Shown here: piece by piece, positions 7,629 to 13,380 of the stretch | Layout of the letters: the number at the start of each line of letters is the position of its first letter | Numbering within the stretch: the stretch's first letter is position 1 | From: Actinomycetes bacterium | Lineage (GTDB): Bacteria > Actinomycetota > Acidimicrobiia > Acidimicrobiales > Acidimicrobiaceae | NCBI GenBank assembly: GCA_021823385.1 | Contig: JAKAOC010000012.1 | Coordinates: forward strand, 1-13,380 | Length of the DNA stretch: 13,380 nt | Reading direction: 5' to 3' | The notes under the pieces: generated by a model | The model's input: only the letters and a program-made list of their open reading frames with translations | What the model was told of the DNA's origin: nothing | Database searches by the model: none | Program-made: the position numbers and the translations under genes

Positions 7629-7656
7629 AGGCTACCTCTGTGCACGGGGATGCCAA
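7629..7656 (-). promoter_or_regulatory. Weak sigma-70-like promoter candidate for the propeller/MoaD pair
   Basis: On the minus strand TTGGCA (7656-7651) is followed after 16 bases by TAGCCT (7634-7629), about 45 bases upstream of the propeller ATG. The -35 matches consensus at five of six bases, but the -10 matches at only three. The 102-bp gap between the two minus-strand genes is long enough to hold its own promoter. Read-through from the glycosyltransferase gene is an equal alternative. Confidence 0.22.
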
Positions 7657-7685
7657 GTGAAAAGGCGTGCCGAATTTGGAGGGGG

Positions 7686-9014
7686 CTAACTCAAAGGAAT
7701 TACCGGGGCCTTGGGCCGCCTCGCGAACTCCTCAGGCAGCTCACCGGGCGAGGTCAACGCATATGCAATTGAGGCGATAACCAGATCCTGGGAGACGATT
7801 GCGGGCAGAAGTGCTGGATGGAAAGCACCAACGGCTGCCTCGGCCGCCAGCGCGGTGCACGCCGCCAGCCACACGGTCCTGCCACGGCGGAAGGAATGCC
7901 GAGCTCGGAGGGCCAGAGACCGCCCTGATTCGCGCAATGTGCGCAATGTTTCTCCTGTGCTGCCGCCCAGCAGCGAAAACGCGGCAAGCGCGGCGAGCAA
8001 GCCCATCGCAGCAGCGTCGAGAGGCGCCTGGGCACGGTCGGGGGTGGTGAGCGCCCAGGAGAGCGCTGCTGCCACCCAGATTGCCCAAATGGGAGCGTCA
8101 GCCAGGAAGAGAATCGGCAGCAGCAGGGGAAGGTAGCTGCTCCACAGGATGGGCGTGGCCAGCAGCGCAATCGACACCGCACCGGCCAGTGCACGACGGT
8201 CGGAGGGATGGCGGCGCCTTAGCCAGAGGAGGCCTGCCGCCGCAGCAATCGCCGCCACCTGCGGCAGCAGGCGCGCCGTTCCAACCCCCACCAAGGGGGC
8301 GAGGATTGCGCTGCTCGACCAGCCCTGCACGGACTCGTGCTTCGACAGTGACAACAGCAGGCGGGCATAGCCGGTTGCTCCAATGGGCCCGAGTAGGAAG
8401 CCGGCGCCGAGGAGTGTGACCGAGAACGCGACGGAAAGTCCGAGGGCCTTGAGGCGGCGTGTGGCAGCGAAGAAGACCAGTATCGCAAGCAAATACAGCT
8501 TCGAGGTTCCTGCCAACGCGACGGCGGCTGCAGCCACGACCGGGGTATCCCGCCATCGCCATGCGACGGCAATACCGAGCACGAGAAATGGGGTGAGCGT
8601 CCCCATCTGCAGGCTGATGATGACCGGCGTGGTCAAGCCGGCGAGAAGGAGCGCCGAGCCGGATGGCTTGCCGAGCAGCTTGAAGGAAAGGGCGTAGGCC
8701 GCCAAGGAGATGGCGACCCAGACCTTGGCGGCGGCGAATGGCGTTAGGAGGGTGAGCGGGGTGAGAGTCGCGGCGACCCAAATCGGATAAACGTAGGACG
8801 AGCCGTCGTAGACCTGTGCGCTGCCAAGTCGCGGGTAAGGGTCGTGCCCGTGTGCGAGCGCACTGGCCGCCTTGTAGAAGACAAGGAAGTCGGCCTGGTT
8901 GTCGCGGCTCGCCATCACCAAGGCAAGGACGAGGCCGGTGGCGAACCAGGGAGCATAGCGCGTCCACCTGGCTGAGTCCCTTTGGGGTTGTCGGATCGCG
9001 CGTGCGGTTTGCAT
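7686..9014 (-). CDS. Polytopic membrane glycosyltransferase, GT87 (DUF2029)-like
   Basis: The 442-residue product is a multi-pass membrane protein with roughly ten hydrophobic segments. After the first segment (about 21-36) comes DFLVFYKAASALAHGHDPYP. This is close to the GT87 signature, in which the loop Asp (here Asp42) is the likely catalytic residue of polyprenol-phosphate-mannose-dependent mannosyltransferases such as PimE. Further GT87-like features are YPIWVAATLTPLTLL, LQMGTLTPFLVLGIAVAW, AGTSKLYLLAILVFFAATRR and WSSYLPLLLPILF. Sugar and acceptor are unknown; cell-envelope lipoglycan or glycolipid synthesis is the usual setting. I choose ATG 9014. A TTG at 9068 would add 18 residues of non-membrane sequence, and neither start has a good ribosome binding site. 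It is divergent from the large secreted repeat protein and lies 102 bp upstream of the propeller gene on the same strand. Confidence 0.82.
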   Translation of the reverse strand: MQTARAIRQPQRDSARWTRYAPWFATGLVLALVMASRDNQADFLVFYKAASALAHGHDPYPRLGSAQVYDGSSYVYPIWVAATLTPLTLLTPFAAAKVWVAISLAAYALSFKLLGKPSGSALLLAGLTTPVIISLQMGTLTPFLVLGIAVAWRWRDTPVVAAAAVALAGTSKLYLLAILVFFAATRRLKALGLSVAFSVTLLGAGFLLGPIGATGYARLLLSLSKHESVQGWSSSAILAPLVGVGTARLLPQVAAIAAAAGLLWLRRRHPSDRRALAGAVSIALLATPILWSSYLPLLLPILFLADAPIWAIWVAAALSWALTTPDRAQAPLDAAAMGLLAALAAFSLLGGSTGETLRTLRESGRSLALRARHSFRRGRTVWLAACTALAAEAAVGAFHPALLPAIVSQDLVIASIAYALTSPGELPEEFARRPKAPVIPLS

Positions 9015-9437
9015 GCCAAGCCAAAGCCTATGGGCGCCGTGGCTGCAGGAGAACTCAGGCCCGCTCAAACGTTGCCGACCAAATCCTCAAATTGCAGCCG
9101 ACGCCAAGTCGGCGCGCCCGGTCGCACCCTGCCTGTGACGAATGTCATTGATCGTAGGCACGTGTAGGGGCTTCCGCTTCGTGAGGCGAGCACCGAGCGC
9201 TGTCGTTGCACCCCGAACAGAGCCTTGGACGCTGGGCGGGTGGAACAAGCGCCACTATCCGTGACCTTGGCGGCAATTTATTCGCCGTTCTTCTTTGCAT
9301 AGCACACGTAGCGCGTTAGATTAGGTGTCTGCTTCTGGGAGGCAAGGATCTGCGCGTGCAATTGGTCGCATAGCGCGCAGGAAGCCAGTGCGAAACCGGC
9401 CCAGGCGCTGAGAAGGCGTCTGAAGGGCTGGTCACCC
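9015..9437. other. Divergent intergenic region upstream of the repeat protein
   Basis: This is about 420 bp between the glycosyltransferase and the large secreted protein. Part of it, around 9270-9330, is visibly richer in A and T than its surroundings. I see no tRNA, no terminator and no gene with family features. A weak plus-strand promoter candidate is TTTGCA (9294-9299), then 17 bases, then TAGATT (9317-9322), each four of six to consensus. A GAAGGG site at 9422-9427 supports the start of the repeat protein. A small minus-strand open frame (9278-9439, 53 codons) ends in this region but has no ribosome binding site. Confidence 0.4.
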
Positions 9438-12400
9438 ATGGCTACATCAATGTTGTTCCGCAGGTCGCGAAGCTTTCGCTCCGGTTCTGGAACGAAGCGG
9501 TTCGGCACTGTCGTCTCGGTGGTTCTGCTTGTCATGGCGAACCTCGGTGGCGGCCTGGCGCTTTTCGTCTCGAATGCGGCGGCGTCACCGACGGGGGTTT
9601 CCTCCACCATCGATCAGTGCGCCAACGGCCCGGCCAGCGATCCCCAGCCCTGCCAGGGAAGCAGCGGGAACAAGGTCAACGGCTTCCAGAATTGGATCGG
9701 CGGCAACGCGAATGCCAGCAACGCCCACTGGGCGGAGGGCCAGTTCATCCCTTACCGGGCCGTGATTTCGGGATTGCCCGCCGGCTCTTATCAAGCGCAG
9801 TTCCAGTACGACACCACCTGGAAGGGCCTGCATGCCATCGACTACCTCGGCTCTTTTGACGCGACGGAGACGACCGGTAGTGCCACCTCGACCAACGCCA
9901 ACCAGAACAATCCTTGTGCCGACGTCCTGCCGAGCGGCGAATGTACACCTGGCTCCCCCGCCAACACCTACCCGATCCCCGCTGCGACCTTCTTCACGGC
10001 GGGCCCCTCGGGCACGGCAGCGGCCTGCAGCCTGAGTGCCAGCGATCCGTTGAGGCCGTATAGCGGCCAGCAGGCCGGCGACATAGCCATCTTCGGCCCC
10101 TTGGGCTCTTCCATCGACGGCATCAGCTACATTTCTCAGAACGTTCCACAGTCGAGCGGCTGCTACACCACCTTCGCGGTGAACTTCTCGGTTCCCAGCT
10201 CGGTTTCGAGCACGGCGACCATCGTCCTGGCCTGGAGCGGACACATCGCCAGCTCCTCCGACTGGGGACCCAATGTCGGCGCGGCCGATATCAACGGTTC
10301 CCCGTACCACATGCTCCAGCCCGGAACGTTCGTGACCATCAGTAGCACCCAGGGATCCGGCACCATCACGGTGGGCGCCCAGGATCTCCCGATGGCCGCC
10401 AGCGCCATCGCCGTCAGCTCCACCGCCACCTCCACCGTCGTCTTCAACGGCGCCGATAACCAGCCCGCCACGAATGCCAATCAGATCACCCAGGGTGGAT
10501 CCGTCTACGACCAGGCGACGGTGAAGAGCACGAACAGCACTGTTGTTCCGACCGGGCAGGTCGAATTCGACCTGTACTCCGGCACTTGTCCGACGAGCGG
10601 GTCACCCACATCGGCTCCGCTCTCCAGCTACGATGGCACGCTAAACAAGAGCGGAGTGGCGACGTCGGCCACAACATCGAACCTGCAGGCCGGCAACTAC
10701 TTCTATATAGCGAATTACTTGGGCACATCCACCTCTCTTGCCTCGACGGGCCCTTGCGAGCCATTCACAGTCGCGGGTGTCTCGATCACCAAGACCGCCG
10801 CGCAGGCCTCCGTATCCCTCCCGGCGCAAAGCTCTCCTACCAGCGATTCCTTCACGATCACGCCTGTTGTCACCGGCTATGTCGCCGCAGGACAGCAGGT
10901 GACCATCACTGATCCGCTGCCCACGGATCCCGGCGTCACCTATGGCAGCGTGAACTTGAGTCCAGGCTCGCCTCTTTCCTGTCCGTCCAGCGCCGCCGGC
11001 CTCGCCACTTTGACCTGTACCTACACCGGTCCTTCCGGGGGGGCGACGAGCCCGAGCCTGGGAACGATCCAGATCGACTTCACGGTTGACAATTCGGCCG
11101 TTCCCACGATGCTTTCCAATACCGCGACCATCACCTTCGGCGCCCTGACCGCCAACGCCACTGCGACGGTGGCCATCAACCAGGCCGCGCCTGCGCTGGG
11201 CATAACCAAGGTCGCCAACATCCCGACCGTCACCTTCTCGGCGGGCAGCACCACCCCGGTCGATGACTACTTCACCATCACTCCCACGGTCACCGGCTGG
11301 GTTCCCGGCGGCCAGACGGTCAGCGTGACCGACACCATGCCGACCTACACCGGGGTCACCTACGGCGCCGTCACCACGAGCTCCGGCTCCCCGCTCGCCT
11401 GTCCGGCTACCGCCAGCAGTGGCACTTTGCTCACGTGCACATACACGGCCCCTGCCGGTGGTGTCTATAGCCCGAGCTTGGGAAGCATCCAGGTCGACTT
11501 CACGGTCGACACCTCCGCACCGTCGGGCAACTTCATCAATACGGCCACGGTCTCGACCGGCGGCGCCTCCCAGAGCGCTTCCGCGACCGTGACAGTCCAG
11601 CAGCCGGGGTCTACTCTCTCGCTGACCAAGCAACCGAAAGTCGGCACTATCAACCTGCCGACCGCAAACTCGCCCGTCAGCGATTACTTCACCATCACCC
11701 CGACCGTGACGGGCCATGTGGACGCTGGCCAAACCGTCACCCTCGTAGACACCTTGCCCATCTACGCCGGCGTCAACTGGACCTCGGTAACCCCGAGTGC
11801 CAGCTCCCCCTTGCAGTGCACCGGGACCGTAACCAGTGGAAGCACCGTCACCTGCACCTACCAGGTAACAACCGGTACCAATAACCTGAACCTGGGCACC
11901 ATCGAGGTCGACTTCACGGTCGACAACGCGGCGGCGGCCGGAATCCTTTCGAATACCGCGACGCTGTCCTTTGGAGGCCAACAGGCACAGGCCACGGGCG
12001 ACGTCCAGATAAATCAGGCGCCCCCGGTTCTAGGCATATCCAAGGTCGCCAACACAACGGCCATCTCCTTGCCCCAGTTGACGTCGCCCACCAGTGATTA
12101 CTTCACCATCACCCCGACGGTCACCGGATGGGTGCCGGGTAACACTGCGATTACCGTCTCGGATCCGCTTCCCGCCTGGGCCGGCGTCACCTACGGAAAC
12201 GTCACGGCTACCGGCTCGGTCCTCTCCTGCCCCGCGACAGCCAGTGGCGGCACCGTCACCTGTACCTACACCGCCCCTGCCGGTGGCGTCTACAACCCGA
12301 GCCTGGGAACCATCCAGGTCGACTTCACGGTCGACAACTCGACAGCGCCGACCACCCTCGACAACACCGCTTATCTGGCGGTTGGCGGCACAACCGTCGA

Positions 12401-13380
12401 CGCCAGTGCCACCGTGGAAATCACCCAGGCGGCGCCGGCTCCCGGCATATCCAAGGTGGCCAACGCCACGTCCATCTCCTTGCCCCAGGCGACTTCGCCC
12501 ACCAGTGATTACTTCACCATCACCCCGACGGTCACCGGATGGGTGCCGGGCGGCGCCACTGTCACGATGACCGATGCGGTTCCGACCGACAGCGGTGTCA
12601 GCTATACGAGTGCCGCCTACTCGTACTCGACGGGCGAGCAGGTCATGCAATGCACCTCCCCGTTCACCGGAGGAATACTCACCTGTACCTACACCGCTCC
12701 CTCGGGTGGCATCTACAATCCCTCGTTTGGCACAGTCCAGGTCAACTTCACGGTCGACAACTCGGCTGCGCCAATCACCCTCGACAACACCGCTTATCTG
12801 GCGGTTGGCGGCACAACCGTCGACGCCAGTGCCACGGTGGACATCACCCAAGCCGCGCCGAAGCTGACTATCAATAAGACTGCCGGGAGTTCCGCGGTCG
12901 CATTGCCTTCTACGGTGACGCCCGCGCCCGACAGCTTCACCATCACCCCGACGGTCACCGGCTGGGTGCCAGGTAACACGGCGATTACCGTCTCGGATCC
13001 GCTTCCCGCGTGGAGCGGTGTGACCTACGGCGCCGTCAACTACACCGGCTCGGTCCTCTCCTGCCCCGCGACAGCCAGTGGCGGCACCGTCACCTGTACC
13101 TACACCGCCCCTGCCGCCGGTGTCTACAGCCCGAGCCTTGGGCAGATCACGGTTGACTTCACGGTCGACAACTCGGCTGCGCCGACAACGCTAACCAACA
13201 CCGCCTATCTGACGGTGGGGCTGCAGTCTGCAAACCATACAGCCACGGTCACGATCACGCAGGCCGCGCCCGCGCCCGGCATCTCCAAGACCGCCAACAT
13301 CGGCACGGTGTCGTTCTCCTCGACCAACACCACTGCGGTCAACGACTACTTCACCATCACCCCGACCATCGGCGGCTGGG
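9438..13380 (+). CDS. Giant secreted/surface protein with tandem DUF11-like repeats (C-terminus outside window)
   Basis: The frame is open from ATG 9438 to the window end, 1314 codons with no stop, so any anchor lies beyond. GAAGGG ten bases upstream supports the start; an in-frame ATG at 9450 is possible. Residues 1-49 form a long signal peptide: an Arg-rich start, a hydrophobic core at about 22-44, and a likely cut near SNAAASP. Residues about 50-330 form an N-terminal domain with six cysteines (61, 72, 160, 169, 197, 242) and LHAIDYLGSFDATETT. Residues about 335-445 resemble a bacterial Ig-like domain with a cysteine pair (C384, C440) and GSVYDQATVKST. From residue 448 there are seven repeats of 137-140 residues, the last cut off, resembling DUF11 (FTITPTVTG, then VTDPLP, then VDFTVDN, then NTA). 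The protein is rich in Thr, Ser, Ala and Gly and poor in Lys and Arg. A cell-surface or adhesive role is inferred. Confidence 0.88.
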   Translation, partial: MATSMLFRRSRSFRSGSGTKRFGTVVSVVLLVMANLGGGLALFVSNAAASPTGVSSTIDQCANGPASDPQPCQGSSGNKVNGFQNWIGGNANASNAHWAEGQFIPYRAVISGLPAGSYQAQFQYDTTWKGLHAIDYLGSFDATETTGSATSTNANQNNPCADVLPSGECTPGSPANTYPIPAATFFTAGPSGTAAACSLSASDPLRPYSGQQAGDIAIFGPLGSSIDGISYISQNVPQSSGCYTTFAVNFSVPSSVSSTATIVLAWSGHIASSSDWGPNVGAADINGSPYHMLQPGTFVTISSTQGSGTITVGAQDLPMAASAIAVSSTATSTVVFNGADNQPATNANQITQGGSVYDQATVKSTNSTVVPTGQVEFDLYSGTCPTSGSPTSAPLSSYDGTLNKSGVATSATTSNLQAGNYFYIANYLGTSTSLASTGPCEPFTVAGVSITKTAAQASVSLPAQSSPTSDSFTITPVVTGYVAAGQQVTITDPLPTDPGVTYGSVNLSPGSPLSCPSSAAGLATLTCTYTGPSGGATSPSLGTIQIDFTVDNSAVPTMLSNTATITFGALTANATATVAINQAAPALGITKVANIPTVTFSAGSTTPVDDYFTITPTVTGWVPGGQTVSVTDTMPTYTGVTYGAVTTSSGSPLACPATASSGTLLTCTYTAPAGGVYSPSLGSIQVDFTVDTSAPSGNFINTATVSTGGASQSASATVTVQQPGSTLSLTKQPKVGTINLPTANSPVSDYFTITPTVTGHVDAGQTVTLVDTLPIYAGVNWTSVTPSASSPLQCTGTVTSGSTVTCTYQVTTGTNNLNLGTIEVDFTVDNAAAAGILSNTATLSFGGQQAQATGDVQINQAPPVLGISKVANTTAISLPQLTSPTSDYFTITPTVTGWVPGNTAITVSDPLPAWAGVTYGNVTATGSVLSCPATASGGTVTCTYTAPAGGVYNPSLGTIQVDFTVDNSTAPTTLDNTAYLAVGGTTVDASATVEITQAAPAPGISKVANATSISLPQATSPTSDYFTITPTVTGWVPGGATVTMTDAVPTDSGVSYTSAAYSYSTGEQVMQCTSPFTGGILTCTYTAPSGGIYNPSFGTVQVNFTVDNSAAPITLDNTAYLAVGGTTVDASATVDITQAAPKLTINKTAGSSAVALPSTVTPAPDSFTITPTVTGWVPGNTAITVSDPLPAWSGVTYGAVNYTGSVLSCPATASGGTVTCTYTAPAAGVYSPSLGQITVDFTVDNSAAPTTLTNTAYLTVGLQSANHTATVTITQAAPAPGISKTANIGTVSFSSTNTTAVNDYFTITPTIGGW
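10779..13380 (+). repeat. Seven tandem 411-420-bp coding repeats (DUF11-like units)
   Basis: The repeat starts, in frame, are 10779, 11199, 11616, 12033, 12444, 12864 and 13278 (the last truncated). The complete units are 420, 417, 417, 411, 420 and 414 bp. Each unit opens with a hydrophobic-Thr/Ser/Asn-Lys motif such as GISKVAN. It continues with SPTSDYFTITPTVTGWVPGG, a TVTDPLP core, a cysteine pair 11-15 residues apart ending in CTY, then LGTIQVDFTVDN and NTA. Repeats 4, 5 and 6 are much closer to each other in DNA than to repeats 1-3. Exact shared blocks are 12084-12139 with 12495-12550 (56 bp), 12353-12412 with 12776-12835 (60 bp), and 12210-12282 with 13044-13116 (73 bp). Confidence 0.9.

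Noticed and set aside
6738..7772. Plus-strand open frame of 344 codons opposite the propeller gene
   Set aside because: The minus-strand frame has six Asp-box motifs, a ribosome binding site and coupling to its neighbour; the plus-strand product has no such support.
9278..9439. Small minus-strand gene (53 codons, CxxC-containing) reaching into the start of the repeat protein
   Set aside because: There is no ribosome binding site at the ATG, the longer version overlaps the signal-peptide region antisense, and I recognise no family. It remains possible but is not supported.
10641..11981. Long minus-strand open frame (446 codons) opposite the repeat protein, and a similar one at 12030-12851
   Set aside because: The predicted proteins are Arg/Gly/Val-rich with no family features and mirror the plus-strand repeat period. 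Long antisense frames are expected opposite high-GC coding DNA. The plus-strand frame has a signal peptide, domain structure and a ribosome binding site.
10779..13380. CRISPR array or mobile-element repeats
   Set aside because: The repeats are in-frame coding units of about 415 bp inside one open frame, not short direct repeats with unique spacers or terminal inverted repeats.

Overview
The window is high-GC DNA with ATG and GTG starts and clear Shine-Dalgarno sites. It encodes a possible lipoprotein of a type frequent in Actinomycetota, a GT87-type membrane glycosyltransferase, and a very large exported repeat protein. Together these suggest an actinobacterial or related high-GC bacterium. 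The lineage is inferred from composition and gene types; no taxonomic marker is present.

Layout. (1) 1-804, minus strand: the 5' part of a cysteine-containing lipoprotein gene cut by the window edge. (2) 805-1118: a divergent intergenic region with one -10-like AT-rich patch and one 6-bp hairpin. (3) 1119-6172, plus strand: a compact [NiFe]-hydrogenase maturation operon, hypC-hypF-hypC-hypD-hypE, with two different HypC chaperones and near-zero spacing from hypF onward. HypF and HypE make the Fe-bound cyanide from carbamoyl phosphate. HypC and HypD assemble Fe(CN)2CO and deliver it to the hydrogenase large subunit. The nickel-insertion genes hypA and hypB and the hydrogenase itself are not in the window. 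(4) 6178-7583, minus strand, convergent with hypE: a translationally coupled pair, a cytoplasmic Asp-box (BNR) beta-propeller followed by a MoaD/ThiS-type ubiquitin-fold protein ending in Gly-Gly. (5) 7686-9014, minus strand: a polytopic GT87-like glycosyltransferase. (6) 9015-9437: a second divergent intergenic region without a convincing gene. (7) 9438-13380, plus strand, running off the end: a secreted protein of at least 1314 residues with a signal peptide, a cysteine-containing N-terminal domain, an Ig-like domain, and at least seven tandem repeats of about 139 residues resembling DUF11, each with a conserved cysteine pair.

The hyp genes are standard and confidently assigned. The less ordinary parts are the dual HypC arrangement, the propeller/MoaD-like pair (whose joint function I do not know), and the repeat protein, whose repeat units 4, 5 and 6 share long identical DNA blocks in a mosaic pattern that suggests gene conversion or unequal recombination. 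I see no CRISPR array, tRNA, rRNA, transposase or phage gene.
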